Made by a program: the position numbers and the translations under genes
From: Planctomycetota bacterium
GTDB taxonomy: Bacteria; Planctomycetota; Planctomycetia; Planctomycetales; Planctomycetaceae
Reading direction: 5' to 3'
DNA length: 64,000 nt
NCBI GenBank assembly: GCA_022600195.1
Contig: JAHZKX010000021.1
Location: 1 to 64,000 of the forward strand
In this document: positions 37,889 through 48,373 of the stretch, one piece after another
Position numbering within the stretch: position 1 is the first letter of the stretch
Layout of the letters: every line of letters begins with the position of its first letter
Notes under the pieces: generated by a model
Told to the model about the DNA's origin: nothing
Databases searched by the model: none
The model's input: the letters and a program-made list of their open reading frames with translations, nothing else

Positions 37889-38665
37889 ATGGCCATCAAA
37901 GCCAGTGAAGAAATCGCAGAAGTCTGGAAGGTTTTCAAACAGGACCAATCTAATCAGGCATTGCGCAACAGATTAATCGAACAGTATGTTCCCCTGGTTC
38001 GATATAATGCTGAAAGAGTATGGGCCAAATTACCTGAAGGTGTGGATTTAAATGATTTGATTTCGGCTGGCGTGTTTGGATTAATGGATGCCATCAACGC
38101 ATTTGATCTGGAACGTGGAGTCAAGTTCGAAACTTATTGTGTTCCGCGTATTCGTGGTGCAATGCTGGACGAACTGCGTACAATGGACTGGGTGCCTCGC
38201 CTGGTTCGCAGTAAAGCCAGTAAGTTGGAAGCAGCCAGGAAATCCGCCGAAGCAGAATTCGGTCGCCCCCCTGCCGACGAAGAAATTGCACGTAAAATGC
38301 AATTGTCGCGCAAAGAGTTTGATAAACTCAAAAATGAAGCCAACGCCGTCGGGCTGGTAAGCTTAAATAAGAAATGGTATGAAACCGACAGCTATAAAGA
38401 TGTCCGCGAAGTCGATATTCTCGAAGATGCGAAAGGGGAAGATCCCACTAAAAGCATCCAGAAACGGGATCTGATGCGTCTGGTTACCAAAGGTCTCAAC
38501 CGCAATGAGCGTTTGATTATCATTCTTTATTATTATGAAGAACTGACAATGAAGGAGATCGGAAGCACTTTAGGCTTGTCAGAATCTCGGGTCAGCCAGA
38601 TGCATTCCAGCATTGTGAACCGACTCAAAGAACAGTTGGGTCGACGACGCCCGGAATTTGCGTAA
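37889..38665 (+). CDS. fliA: RNA polymerase sigma factor FliA/WhiG family (sigma-28)
   Basis: A 258-residue sigma-70 family factor that directs transcription of late flagellar genes in homologous systems. Region 2 covers about 35-105 (LIEQYVPLVRYNAERVWAKL, DLNDLISAGVFGLMDAINAF, FETYCVPRIRGAMLDELR), region 3 about 110-170, and region 4 about 195-250 with ERLIIILYYYEELTMKEIG and a helix-turn-helix LGLSESRVSQMHSS. ATG follows an excellent GGAGGAATAA site. The next feature is a strong terminator, so this gene ends the block. No anti-sigma FlgM is seen in the window. Confidence 0.93.
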   Translation: MAIKASEEIAEVWKVFKQDQSNQALRNRLIEQYVPLVRYNAERVWAKLPEGVDLNDLISAGVFGLMDAINAFDLERGVKFETYCVPRIRGAMLDELRTMDWVPRLVRSKASKLEAARKSAEAEFGRPPADEEIARKMQLSRKEFDKLKNEANAVGLVSLNKKWYETDSYKDVREVDILEDAKGEDPTKSIQKRDLMRLVTKGLNRNERLIIILYYYEELTMKEIGSTLGLSESRVSQMHSSIVNRLKEQLGRRRPEFA

Positions 38666-38690
38666 AAACAGTCATTAGTATCAAATGCAC

Positions 38691-38721
38691 AAGGCCTCCA
38701 GTTTTATGGAGGCCTTTTTTT
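38691..38721 (+). terminator. Intrinsic terminator after fliA
   Basis: AAGGCCTCCA (38691-38700) and TGGAGGCCTT (38707-38716) form a perfect 10-bp stem around GTTTTA, followed by a run of T to 38721. It lies 26 bp after the fliA stop and should end the flagellar transcript. Confidence 0.93.
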
Positions 38722-38908
38722 ATGGCACAGACAAATCCAAATTCATTCAATTTGGAAAAACCTTGCAGTTCTTGACTCAGATACTCGAAATCGGAACCGG
38801 GTTGGATTTAGAATAAACGATTCAGGGAGCAGCAGTTCCGAACAGACGACTTCCAAATCGTTTTTGATTTACTTACTCCAGATAGACAGTCAGGGTTACG
38901 GTTCATTC

Positions 38909-39868
38909 ATGGATGTTTCTCAAATCGAAGATTACTACCAACGCTCCTTGACCGAAGTAGGGAAAGTCCTCATGGGTCAGGAAGATCTGGTAGAAGGAGT
39001 TTTGATTGCATTATTCTGTGAAGGAAATGTGTTAATTGAGGGTGTGCCCGGTCTGGGAAAGACGCTCCTGGTCAATGCACTCAGCCATGTGTTGTCGAGT
39101 CAGTTCCGACGGATTCAGTTCACGCCCGATTTGATGCCTTCCGATATCACAGGACACTCCGTGTATGACATGCACGAGAAATCGTTCACATTTAATCAAG
39201 GGCCATTGTTTACAAATCTGTTGCTGGCTGATGAAGTCAACCGCGCTCCTGCCAAAACTCAGTCTGCGCTTCTGGAAGCGATGCAGGAACGGCAGGTTTC
39301 TGTAGATGGCAAAACCTATGCACTGGATCGTCCCTTCATGACGATCGCCACGCAGAATCCATTGGAGCAGGAAGGAACCTACCCGCTCCCGGAAGCACAA
39401 TTAGACAGGTTCATGTTTAAACTCATCGTGGACTATCCGACACAGATTCAGGAAAATGCGATTCTCAATTTGTACGCGGCTGGTAAAGATAACCGTGATC
39501 TGAGTAGTTTTGGCATGGAGGCCATTCTCAATACCGAAACAGTTCTTGCCATTCAGAAACGTGCGACGGAAATTATTGTTGAACCTTCCATCATCCAGTA
39601 CATCACATCCATTGTTTCTCGTACGCGCAGTTGGCACACCATCGAAGTCGGCGCAAGTCCTCGTGCCAGTGTGAATCTTCTGATCGGTTCGCGTGTCATG
39701 GCTGCCTGCCAGGGACGGGATTTCGTCGTACCCGATGATGTCAAAGAACTCTCATTACCAGTTCTACGCCACCGTATTCGACTGCATCCCGAGGCGGAAA
39801 TCGAAGGTATGAATGTCGATGATGTCATTTGGGAAATCCTGGAAAGCGTCGAGGCACCTCGCCAATGA
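38909..39868 (+). CDS. MoxR-family AAA+ ATPase
   Basis: A 319-residue chaperone-like ATPase of the MoxR group. Walker A GVPGLGKT is at 45-52, Walker B LLLADE at 104-109, NRAPAKTQSALLEAMQE follows, and the sensor ATQNPLEQEGTYPLPEAQLDRFM matches the family. MoxR proteins act with VWA-domain partners in maturation of complexes. The frame opens earlier with a TTG at 38864, but ATG at 38909 gives the standard N-terminus. The stop overlaps the DUF58 start (ATGA, 39865-39868), so the pair is coupled. Confidence 0.93.
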   Translation: MDVSQIEDYYQRSLTEVGKVLMGQEDLVEGVLIALFCEGNVLIEGVPGLGKTLLVNALSHVLSSQFRRIQFTPDLMPSDITGHSVYDMHEKSFTFNQGPLFTNLLLADEVNRAPAKTQSALLEAMQERQVSVDGKTYALDRPFMTIATQNPLEQEGTYPLPEAQLDRFMFKLIVDYPTQIQENAILNLYAAGKDNRDLSSFGMEAILNTETVLAIQKRATEIIVEPSIIQYITSIVSRTRSWHTIEVGASPRASVNLLIGSRVMAACQGRDFVVPDDVKELSLPVLRHRIRLHPEAEIEGMNVDDVIWEILESVEAPRQ

Positions 39869-41175
39869 TGCCTCGCCTGCCGTTAATATTCTTGTTCGCG
39901 ATGGCCATGATTCCTTTTGCTTTGGGAACTGTCTGGCAGGAAGCGACTCAAGTGGGAGTTTTAGTCTGTCTGGGAGTCTTCCTGTTATCCCTGGTTGATC
40001 TGGCGGTGACACCTTCCCTGTTAGCTGTGGAAGTTCATAGAGATGTCAATGAAGTTCTCAGTGTGGGCACACCAAACAGCGTGAAACTCTGGTTTATCAA
40101 TCGTGGTACGGTCCCGTTATCGATTCATGTACATGATGAGCCACCACTACCCTGTCATTATTCTAATCTGCCCTTTGATATCCAACTCGTACCGAACAAG
40201 CATCAATACTGCATTTATCATGTAGAACCACATCATCGTGGGAAAAACCGGTTTCGACGTGTCTTTCTCCAGATGAAAAGCAAACTTAAGCTCTGGACGG
40301 TTTATGATGAGAAAGACATTCATCAGGAAGTCCGCATCTACCCGGATATCAAAGCGGTGCGTGGTGTTGAGCTGTTGGCTCGTAGAAATCGATTGGCGGA
40401 AACAGGAATCAAACTTTCCCGGCTAAGAGGCAGAGGCACCGAGTTCGACCGCCTGCGAGAATACCGTCGGGGTGATGAATTCCGCAGTATTGACTGGAAA
40501 GCGACCTCGCGCCATCAGGAATTAATCAGTCGAGAATATGTCATCGAAAAGAATCAGAACATCATTTTTCTGATCGACTGTGGGCGATCCATGTGCAACG
40601 AAGAGGGGGGAGTGACTCACTTTGATCGTGCCTTAAACGCCGCGATTTTATTAAGCTATGTGGCTCTTAGACAGGGAGACACTATTTCGCTGATGGCTTG
40701 TTCAAACAAGGTCGAACGCTGGGTACCACCCATCCGAGGCGCCGGTTCGATTCAGAAACTGATCAGACAGGTTTATGACCTGGAGCCCATTTATGAAGCC
40801 TCCGATTATCAAATGATGTCAGAACAACTCCAACTGCGTTATCGTAAACGTTCGCTGGTTGTGGTGCTGACACATGCACTTGATGAAGTACATCTAAGTC
40901 ACCTGGGCGACGCCCTGCAGCGCATGCGTTGGCCTCATCTGGTTTTGTCAGCGTTCCTGAGAAATGTCCCATTACAGAATCGTATGAATGCGATCCCGGA
41001 AACCGACCGCGAAGCATTCCAGATCTCTGCCGCCGTCGATATCGTTTCCACGCAGACGACTCAAATAGCGGCCCTGCAAAAATCGGGTCTCCTGGTACTC
41101 GATACTCTCCCGGAAAACCTCTCTGTCAATCTTGTCAGTCGCTACCTGGAGATTAAAGCAAGGCAACTGCTATAA
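39865..41175 (+). CDS. DUF58 domain protein (MoxR partner)
   Basis: A 436-residue protein with two membrane helices near the N-terminus (about 5-40) and a beta-rich segment to about 170. The DUF58 signature is GRGTEFDRLREYRRGDEFRSIDW around 190-212, followed by a von Willebrand-A-like fold (IIFLIDCGRSM, with D-x-G-x-S in place of the usual DxSxS MIDAS). MoxR-DUF58 gene pairs are widespread and the two products are expected to interact. ATG at 39865 overlaps the moxR stop. Confidence 0.9.
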   Translation: MMPRLPLIFLFAMAMIPFALGTVWQEATQVGVLVCLGVFLLSLVDLAVTPSLLAVEVHRDVNEVLSVGTPNSVKLWFINRGTVPLSIHVHDEPPLPCHYSNLPFDIQLVPNKHQYCIYHVEPHHRGKNRFRRVFLQMKSKLKLWTVYDEKDIHQEVRIYPDIKAVRGVELLARRNRLAETGIKLSRLRGRGTEFDRLREYRRGDEFRSIDWKATSRHQELISREYVIEKNQNIIFLIDCGRSMCNEEGGVTHFDRALNAAILLSYVALRQGDTISLMACSNKVERWVPPIRGAGSIQKLIRQVYDLEPIYEASDYQMMSEQLQLRYRKRSLVVVLTHALDEVHLSHLGDALQRMRWPHLVLSAFLRNVPLQNRMNAIPETDREAFQISAAVDIVSTQTTQIAALQKSGLLVLDTLPENLSVNLVSRYLEIKARQLL

Positions 41176-41350
41176 GTCTTTGCTGATTTCAATTTCCTCA
41201 ACGAGATTTAGAAATCTGGGAACTTCTCTGGTTCTGCTAACGTCTTCTTCCATAAAGTAAGCAGAGGCAATCCATGCGCCAGCTCAAGGTTCATTCAGAT
41301 CTCAATCAACGGGTCGCTCTATTCTTCACTCTTAAAAAGGAATTCCTAAT

Positions 41351-41971
41351 ATGAAACCTCTCATCACTTCATTGATGACTTTAATTTTCACCTGCTTTGT
41401 AGTTCATGTTTCTGCTGAAGAGTCATCAATTGCAAACGACGAACTTCAGGAATTGAGAACACGGGTCAAGCTGCTCGAAGCAGAGGTCCAAAATCTGAAG
41501 TATGGAAAACAAGCCGATACTACACGAAATACCAATTCACTGGCTGCTGCCATAAAACGTTTTAATACACGTTCAGCGAAAGATCAAATTGGTCGCACTC
41601 AACCCGAATTGACCCTTTCTGAAGTCATTGCAGCCATCAGATGGCTCCAGCCAGACGATGTTTCCGTCACTGCTGAGGAATTCGCCGCGTTTAAGAAAAT
41701 CGCTGAGACTCAGGAGCTGCCACCTGAAGCAAAGCTCGAAGTAATCAGCAGTTTCATTCCGAACGACAAATTTAAATTTAAGGCGTGGTCGGTTCGACTA
41801 CGAGTACCACGCTCTGCAATGAAAGGATGGACCTACGCTTTCCCGATCCGCCAACGATGGATTTCTTCCGCGCCATTAACAGATCGTAGTGACGGGTTAA
41901 AGCAGCTAAGGGGATCTACATTGGATATAATCTTGCCACCCGCTCTAGAGGAATCGTTGAGACTCCCTTGA
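41351..41971 (+). CDS. Hypothetical exported coiled-coil protein
   Basis: A 206-residue protein with a signal peptide (about 1-22, cleaved after VSA), then a short heptad region (LQELRTRVKLLEAEVQNLK, about 32-50) that would form a coiled coil. The rest (70-206) is a compact alpha/beta region without a family I recognise. ATG follows AAAAGGAATTCCTAAT, an acceptable ribosome site. It lies alone, 175 bp after the DUF58 gene. Confidence 0.65.
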   Translation: MKPLITSLMTLIFTCFVVHVSAEESSIANDELQELRTRVKLLEAEVQNLKYGKQADTTRNTNSLAAAIKRFNTRSAKDQIGRTQPELTLSEVIAAIRWLQPDDVSVTAEEFAAFKKIAETQELPPEAKLEVISSFIPNDKFKFKAWSVRLRVPRSAMKGWTYAFPIRQRWISSAPLTDRSDGLKQLRGSTLDIILPPALEESLRLP

Positions 41972-42364
41972 GACGACTCAATTGTCTGCGATCATCTTTC
42001 ATCGAAAAGCCTTGAATGTCGTCCTTCCACCAGATTTATACCATGTACGGTAGTGCGGGTTATAAGGGCATTATTGATTGTAAGTGGTGCTGTCCACGTC
42101 GTTTTTGAAAGTTGGTAAAATTAAGTTTTTTCTTTTTCTCACTAAAAATTGTAAGATCTCATCTGACTGAATAGTGTGCATATCCTGAAATAGCCGATAT
42201 TTAAAGATATCGAAGAGTATGAAGTTTTCATGAAAATCCGAGAGGGAAAGCAGTGAATTCTTCTCGACTTGTCGGACCTCTGCCTTTTTTCTTTTACTTG
42301 CTTTAGAACAATCCGTATAATAGCAGTTCAATATGTTTGTTAACGCTACTGACTGGAGTTGTTT
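41972..42364. other. Intergenic region upstream of the FHA gene
   Basis: A 393-bp AT-rich spacer. It holds a CGATAT/ATATCG dyad (42195-42212) and the promoter described below. An 86-codon minus-strand open frame at 42071-42331 starts with TTG inside the promoter and is not accepted as a gene. Confidence 0.5.
42293..42321 (+). promoter_or_regulatory. Sigma-70 promoter for the FHA gene
   Basis: A perfect TATAAT (42316-42321) lies 17 bp after TTTACT (42293-42298). Initiation near 42328 would give a leader of about 37 nt before the ATG at 42365. Confidence 0.6.
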
Positions 42365-42943
42365 ATGGCTGTCTGCTTAGTCCCGGTGAATCAGGGTCGC
42401 CCTATTGTTCTTGATAAGGCGATCATTCTTGTTGGACGTCATCCAGATTGCGATATTGTCATTTCGGACAGTCCCAAAATTTCTCGGAAGCATTGCTGCC
42501 TGGCCATTGTGAATGATCGACCGATAATCCGCGATCTGGGAAGCATGAACGGCGTTTATGTAAATGGGAAAAAGGTTGAAAAGCAGGCGTGGCTCAAACT
42601 AAATGATGAGTTGAAAATCGGAAACGTTGCTTATCATCTGGAAAATATTGGTGCAGAATCCCAGAAAAAGAATGATGACGCTGAAATCTCGAGCAGCGGA
42701 GAAGATTCTCCGACGAAAGCTCCTTCGGTGCAGCATTTTAAAAAGCCAAACAAAGACGTCGACATCTCACAACAATTTCCCATCGCGATCTCGGATAGCG
42801 GGCAAAGTGTTAAAATCAATGAGATGCTGCCCATTGATGATCTGGAAAGTGTTGAAGAAGACGAAGATGACGATGATGAAAATTATTCAGACAGCCACCG
42901 ATTCGAAGGCTCTGGCTCGCACGTTGAATTTATTTCTTCTTAG
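42365..42943 (+). CDS. FHA domain protein with acidic tail
   Basis: A 192-residue cytoplasmic protein. The forkhead-associated domain spans about 1-95, with the phosphothreonine-binding residues G24-R25, S40-RKH (40-43) and SMNG (60-63) all intact, so it should bind phosphothreonine peptides made by Ser/Thr kinases, which are numerous in planctomycetes. The C-terminal half is disordered, with a strongly acidic segment (ESVEEDEDDDDENYSD). ATG at 42365 is preferred over TTG at 42359, with GGAG upstream. It is a single-gene unit. Confidence 0.9.
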   Translation: MAVCLVPVNQGRPIVLDKAIILVGRHPDCDIVISDSPKISRKHCCLAIVNDRPIIRDLGSMNGVYVNGKKVEKQAWLKLNDELKIGNVAYHLENIGAESQKKNDDAEISSSGEDSPTKAPSVQHFKKPNKDVDISQQFPIAISDSGQSVKINEMLPIDDLESVEEDEDDDDENYSDSHRFEGSGSHVEFISS

Positions 42944-42947
42944 CCGT

Positions 42948-45140
42948 TCAATCTGGCTTCGCTTCGATAACCCGGTTTTTCATTTGAAATAAGACCGGAT
43001 GCCAAAATCGGAAGTGCGCTATCAACAACAGAATCAACAGTGTCACGCAACTGATGATCGCCCCAATCAAAAACCATCCCGATTGATACGCCCAGATTAC
43101 TTCGTGTTTGCCGACAGGGATTTTGACGCCACGATATATGCCATCAATCAGTTCTGCCTCAGCGGGTTTTCCGTCCACATAAACTTTCCAACCAGGGTAA
43201 TACAGGTCCGTCAGAATTAATGTGTCTTCCGTTGGCGTTTCTGCTTCAATAATCACTTCATTCGCCCGGTACGCTTTGATCGTCGCTGATTGATTTACCT
43301 CCGGTTGTGTCCAGGCGAGACGACCACGGCTCCCTTGAAGCTCATAAAAATAAAGTGGTTCATCGAAGCGTCCCCAGGCAGGATTGAGTACTGCATCATA
43401 GTCACTCCAGATTGGCTTGACCGGCCATTGGTCCAGTTTCAATGGATGCTGACTGAGGATATGAGTCACTCCTGCTTTCTGTAACCATTCAATTTGTTCG
43501 TCTGTCGGTTGGTCTTCTTCCTTGAAAGGCAGTGGCTCTGGCATCGCCAGCTTCGGATCAAAATACTGTTCCGGACCTATACCCAGATATACGGGAGTCG
43601 AAGACACGCCGATTAATGTTGGCAAGTTTGCTCCCGGGGCAAACAGTCGCACTGGCTTTCCAAATTCTTGAACGATTTTTCTGAGGGCACTTTTTTGAGC
43701 CTGCTTGATGGGAGGATTCGGAATAATGGTGGCATAAGTCACATAACGACTGACAACCCAGAAATCAGTGACTGTAAACAGACAGACGAGAGACACAATC
43801 AAAAGTTGAATGTGTTTGTTCCAGTTCACAATCAGGCGTTCCAGACTCACGCCGGCAATTACCGCAACTGAGAATGTCGTCACGATGCCATAACGCCCCG
43901 GTCCCGTAAAGAAACTAAAACCGGGTAGGTGTTTCGTCAAAGGCAGGAACCAACCTGGCGTATAAAGTAATGCCAACAGTCCGATCACCGCCAGTAGAAC
44001 AAGTCGTCGATCTCCGGTCCAAACGCGGCGCCAAGTGCCGAAAATCAGCAGCAATACAGCAGCAATTCCGAAATAGAGGTGTGCTTCCACCTGATTGGTC
44101 GCGTCTGCACCCGGTGCAAGACCCGCGTCGAGGTTGACTTCATACGGATACCAGGACCAGGGGGCGACAACTTGGGATAGATACCAGACTGGAATATGTC
44201 CGTAACCGGGTTGATGTGATGACTCACCGACTTCCGCTCGCTGGCTTAACTGCTTCAATTCCCACGTTGGTCCCAGCTGCACAGCCGACAGAGCATAAGC
44301 GGAGACAAAAGCCAACAGCAACAAAATGACGGTAAAACGCCGAATGGGTTTTAATTGCTCAGTTGTTTCATCGCGACTCAGCCAGATTCGGGCGGGGATA
44401 TAAACGAGTAACATCAACTGTGTAATAAACGCCAGATTGAAATGCCCCGGCAAGATCTGCATGGCTAAGGCAAAACAGAGGAGAATCGGGTAGCGCCAAT
44501 TACGGGTTTGAAAAAACGATTCGACGCACCACAGTGCCAAAGGCAGCCAGGCACCACCGATGATGGCCCATTCCAGACAGATACGTGAGGGGAACCAGCC
44601 GTATGTGTAAACCAGTCCTGCAAATAGAGCTGCGATCAGGGAATATCCCAGACGTCTCACATACAGCGCGGTAAACACAAACGCCAGAATGTAATGCAGA
44701 ATCTGAACAAAGTTGTAAGCTGTATTGACTGGAAAAAAACGGTAAGCAAAATAATTGAATGGATAAAAAGCGCCGGTCTGGCTCTCTGCAACTAAGGGGA
44801 AACCATGGCCGATATTGGAATTCCAGAGGGGAAATTCACCCGCCTGCAAGCGTTCGGCAAAGAACGTTTTTTGTGGGAAAAAGTAAGAATAAAGATCGCC
44901 TCCAATCAGACCGCCGCCCGACCAGAGACCATTCCAGAAGATCCACGTCAATCCAACTGACGCCACTAAAATGATGACAGTAAATACAGATGCACTGAGG
45001 GGAGCAGCTTCTTCCGGTCGAGGCGGTTTGGTTTTCTTTTTCCGGGAATGACTCAAGCAACTGAACCTTGTGTTGACGAAAGGGATAGCGTCTGACTGGC
45101 AAGGTTCTATTCTAGGCAGCCCACGATAATGTCTCAACAC
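42948..45140 (-). CDS. YfhO-like polytopic membrane protein
   Basis: A 730-residue membrane protein with an N-terminal cytoplasmic segment, about 12 hydrophobic helices between about 52 and 500, an extracytoplasmic beta-rich domain (about 510-690), and a last helix near 695-715. GGDLYSYFFPQKTFFAERL, the first-loop acidic motif, and VDGKPAEAELIDGIYRGVKIPVGKHEV near the C-terminus match the YfhO/GT-C glycosyltransferase-like family, which transfers sugars from lipid carriers. The start is a GTG at 45140. It follows the TIM-barrel gene by 15 bp, so it may be the distal gene of the microcompartment transcript, though a functional link is doubtful. Confidence 0.82.
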   Translation of the reverse strand: MLRHYRGLPRIEPCQSDAIPFVNTRFSCLSHSRKKKTKPPRPEEAAPLSASVFTVIILVASVGLTWIFWNGLWSGGGLIGGDLYSYFFPQKTFFAERLQAGEFPLWNSNIGHGFPLVAESQTGAFYPFNYFAYRFFPVNTAYNFVQILHYILAFVFTALYVRRLGYSLIAALFAGLVYTYGWFPSRICLEWAIIGGAWLPLALWCVESFFQTRNWRYPILLCFALAMQILPGHFNLAFITQLMLLVYIPARIWLSRDETTEQLKPIRRFTVILLLLAFVSAYALSAVQLGPTWELKQLSQRAEVGESSHQPGYGHIPVWYLSQVVAPWSWYPYEVNLDAGLAPGADATNQVEAHLYFGIAAVLLLIFGTWRRVWTGDRRLVLLAVIGLLALLYTPGWFLPLTKHLPGFSFFTGPGRYGIVTTFSVAVIAGVSLERLIVNWNKHIQLLIVSLVCLFTVTDFWVVSRYVTYATIIPNPPIKQAQKSALRKIVQEFGKPVRLFAPGANLPTLIGVSSTPVYLGIGPEQYFDPKLAMPEPLPFKEEDQPTDEQIEWLQKAGVTHILSQHPLKLDQWPVKPIWSDYDAVLNPAWGRFDEPLYFYELQGSRGRLAWTQPEVNQSATIKAYRANEVIIEAETPTEDTLILTDLYYPGWKVYVDGKPAEAELIDGIYRGVKIPVGKHEVIWAYQSGWFLIGAIISCVTLLILLLIAHFRFWHPVLFQMKNRVIEAKPD

Positions 45141-45155
45141 TCAAGACAGGAGTTC

Positions 45156-46349
45156 TTACTCGCCAAACGTGCGATTCAGACGATTCCGATGGTAAGCCAA
45201 CCGTTCTTCGGAACTCATTGAAGCAAAATCAGGAGCCTCAGTGACGTTTTTCGCTGATTTTTCCTGTGTGGGTTTCCCATTTTTTTGTTGTGTGGGAAAG
45301 CTGAAGGTTTTGCCATCTTCACCACCATAACTCATCACTGCAGTCTGATAGGTGAGATCGACGTCTAAACTGCGCGTCGGTTTAATGTCCAGTTCCTGCA
45401 GTACGCCATGATAGGCTTTTACCGCTTCGATCGGCTGAATTTTGTCTTCTACCAGAAACCGCAAAAACTGAATGAACGCCAACTGGTGCTCGGCTTGATT
45501 GATTTTTCGTCCGAACAATGCCACGCGTGCCCCATATTTACGGGCATCATAGATTAATTGGAACGCATCCAGTGTGGTTCCCGCTGAGCCACCCAGAATT
45601 CCGACAATCAAATGCGGATCATAGGCAACCAGTTCTTGCATGGCCCGTGGTCCATGATAAACCATCTTCAAAAATGTAGGCCGCCCTGCTGAAGCGACAC
45701 CTGCCAGAGTACGGGCAATCAAATCGTTGATAAATCCGGGAGCCATATCCGCGGAGACCGCATTGCTGATATTAGGGTCAAAAATTTCCAGGAAGTGGCG
45801 GAACTTTTTGCGTTCAGCCTCTTCCCGAAACTCTTTATAGCGTTCCAGCGTTGCAAGATCTTCTTCAAGATTATTGTTAAATGTGACTGAGTACAAACCA
45901 AGATCAGCGCCATAAGCGCGTTCTTCCGGTTTACAGTCCAGATGCCCACACATGATGTGATCCAGACTCGCAGAGCGAAATGGCTTGGCCGGCGATAAAT
46001 GAACGACGCCTCCACGCGGTACATGTACGTCGGTCGTATCATTGGCTCGTGCCGCTGGTGTAATCGGCGAATTGTCAAATAAGCGTTCGTCGATTGTCAG
46101 TTTTTCACTCGTGCTGGCTGACATCAAAACAATATCTACGATTTCCTGCTGGATCACTTCACGAATCTGCTGCCGGTATTCGGCCAGCGTTTTATATTTG
46201 AGTTCCTGATCATGCCGTTCAGGAGATAACCCAGGCGCACCAATTCCAAACGCCATATCAGCGTCCTTGGCATCGGCAATGATAAACTCTTTCGAACCGC
46301 TGGGATCAGCGTGAATCGATCGAATTTTTCTATCAAGTGATTTTTCCAT
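45156..46349 (-). CDS. Aldolase-like TIM-barrel protein of the BMC operon
   Basis: A 397-residue soluble protein. The C-terminal two thirds resemble DeoC/LacD/DhnA-type class I aldolases: FLKMVYHG with K228 as candidate Schiff-base lysine, LIVGILGGSAGTTLDAFQLIYDARKYGARVALFGRKI split around 247-282 as the phosphate-binding glycine strand, and the usual helix ending. The N-terminus is unusual, and the C-terminal 45 residues are polar. It lies 75 bp downstream of the lactate/malate dehydrogenase on the same strand. If active, it could cleave or form a sugar phosphate related to the pathway. No encapsulation-type helix is visible. The assignment is by fold pattern only. Confidence 0.65.
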   Translation of the reverse strand: MEKSLDRKIRSIHADPSGSKEFIIADAKDADMAFGIGAPGLSPERHDQELKYKTLAEYRQQIREVIQQEIVDIVLMSASTSEKLTIDERLFDNSPITPAARANDTTDVHVPRGGVVHLSPAKPFRSASLDHIMCGHLDCKPEERAYGADLGLYSVTFNNNLEEDLATLERYKEFREEAERKKFRHFLEIFDPNISNAVSADMAPGFINDLIARTLAGVASAGRPTFLKMVYHGPRAMQELVAYDPHLIVGILGGSAGTTLDAFQLIYDARKYGARVALFGRKINQAEHQLAFIQFLRFLVEDKIQPIEAVKAYHGVLQELDIKPTRSLDVDLTYQTAVMSYGGEDGKTFSFPTQQKNGKPTQEKSAKNVTEAPDFASMSSEERLAYHRNRLNRTFGE

Positions 46350-46424
46350 CAGACATTCATTTCAAATTAAAACGCAACAAAAATAGAATCAAATGTAATT
46401 TTTAGGACACCGCTTTCGCGTTGA

Positions 46425-47351
46425 TCAGCCAAGAACCTTCCTCAGCGTTTCCCCCAGCACTTTTCCAGACTGAGTCAGCGCCAGTTGTTCTTTCGGCCAG
46501 AGATCGATCTCAATATGTTTTACTACTCCGGAACGACCCATGACTGTGGGTACGGAGATACAAACATCTCGCAGACCAAAGGCTCCGCTCTGTAATGAAG
46601 AAACAGGGAGAATTCGCTGTTGATCCAGGGCAATGCAATGTACAACATCAGCAATACTGACACCGACCGCAAAACCGGCTCCCCCTTTTTTCTTGATGAC
46701 TTCAGCTCCACTGCCGCGAGTTTTCTTTTCTACTTCAGCAATCAGTGAGGGGCTACTGCCGGGAAATTTATCCAGAGGCAATCCACCCACTTGAGCAGCC
46801 GACCAGATCGGAACCATACTGTCGCCATGTTCTCCGAGAATCAACGTGGAAACCTGAGAGGGCGGCACATCCAGACGGGCAGCCAGCATGCTGCGCAGTC
46901 GCGTGGTATCCAGAACAGTGCCGAGACCAATCACCTGCTCCGGTGGTAGTCCCAGTTCTTTCATTGCCAGATAAGTCAACACGTCAACCGGATTCGAAAC
47001 AACAAATACAATCGCATCCGGTTTCGTTCCCACACGCTTTACGTCAGCCAGAATGTTTTTGAATAATTCCACATTCCGGTTAATTAAATCGAGACGGCTT
47101 TCTTCTGGTTTACGACGCAGACCGGCGGTGATCACAATCACGTCGCTGTCTTTGACGAGCTCCGTTCCACCAGCGTAAATTTTCTGGTCTGCGGTTAACG
47201 AGCTGCCATGCAACAAGTCCAGAGCCTGGCCTTCGACCAGATCCTGGTTCACATCGACCAGCGCAATTTCCCGGACTATGCCTCCGGCCTGTAATGCAAA
47301 GGCGGCACAAGAACCAACCAGTCCACCTCCACCGATAATACTTACATTCAT
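46425..47351 (-). CDS. Lactate/malate dehydrogenase family protein (BMC operon)
   Basis: A 308-residue NAD-dependent 2-hydroxyacid dehydrogenase. The Rossmann GGGGLVG is at 7-13, the active-site loop ITAGLRRKPEESRLDL at about 74-89, D148/R151 and the catalytic H175 in LGEHGDSM. The specificity position that is Gln in lactate dehydrogenases and Arg in malate dehydrogenases is R80, which favours a dicarboxylate substrate on family rules. In PVM operons this gene is thought to help recycle NAD for the aldehyde dehydrogenase. It follows the aldolase by 59 bp. The true substrate (malate, lactate or another) is open. Confidence 0.88.
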   Translation of the reverse strand: MNVSIIGGGGLVGSCAAFALQAGGIVREIALVDVNQDLVEGQALDLLHGSSLTADQKIYAGGTELVKDSDVIVITAGLRRKPEESRLDLINRNVELFKNILADVKRVGTKPDAIVFVVSNPVDVLTYLAMKELGLPPEQVIGLGTVLDTTRLRSMLAARLDVPPSQVSTLILGEHGDSMVPIWSAAQVGGLPLDKFPGSSPSLIAEVEKKTRGSGAEVIKKKGGAGFAVGVSIADVVHCIALDQQRILPVSSLQSGAFGLRDVCISVPTVMGRSGVVKHIEIDLWPKEQLALTQSGKVLGETLRKVLG

Positions 47352-47410
47352 GATCTATTCTTTTCTATATGACGATGTAATGTGTCTTTTTTGAAAACAG
47401 GGAAATCAGA

Positions 47411-48301
<891 letters not shown>

Positions 48302-48373
48302 TGTCTCTACTCCAAACATTTAATAAAAAAATTGTGTTTTCAGTAACTGTGATTCAATTGGTAAAATGTAGTC

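Noticed and set aside
42071-42331. 86-codon minus-strand frame upstream of the FHA gene
   Set aside because: It starts with TTG just past the perfect TATAAT of the opposite promoter, and has no ribosome site.
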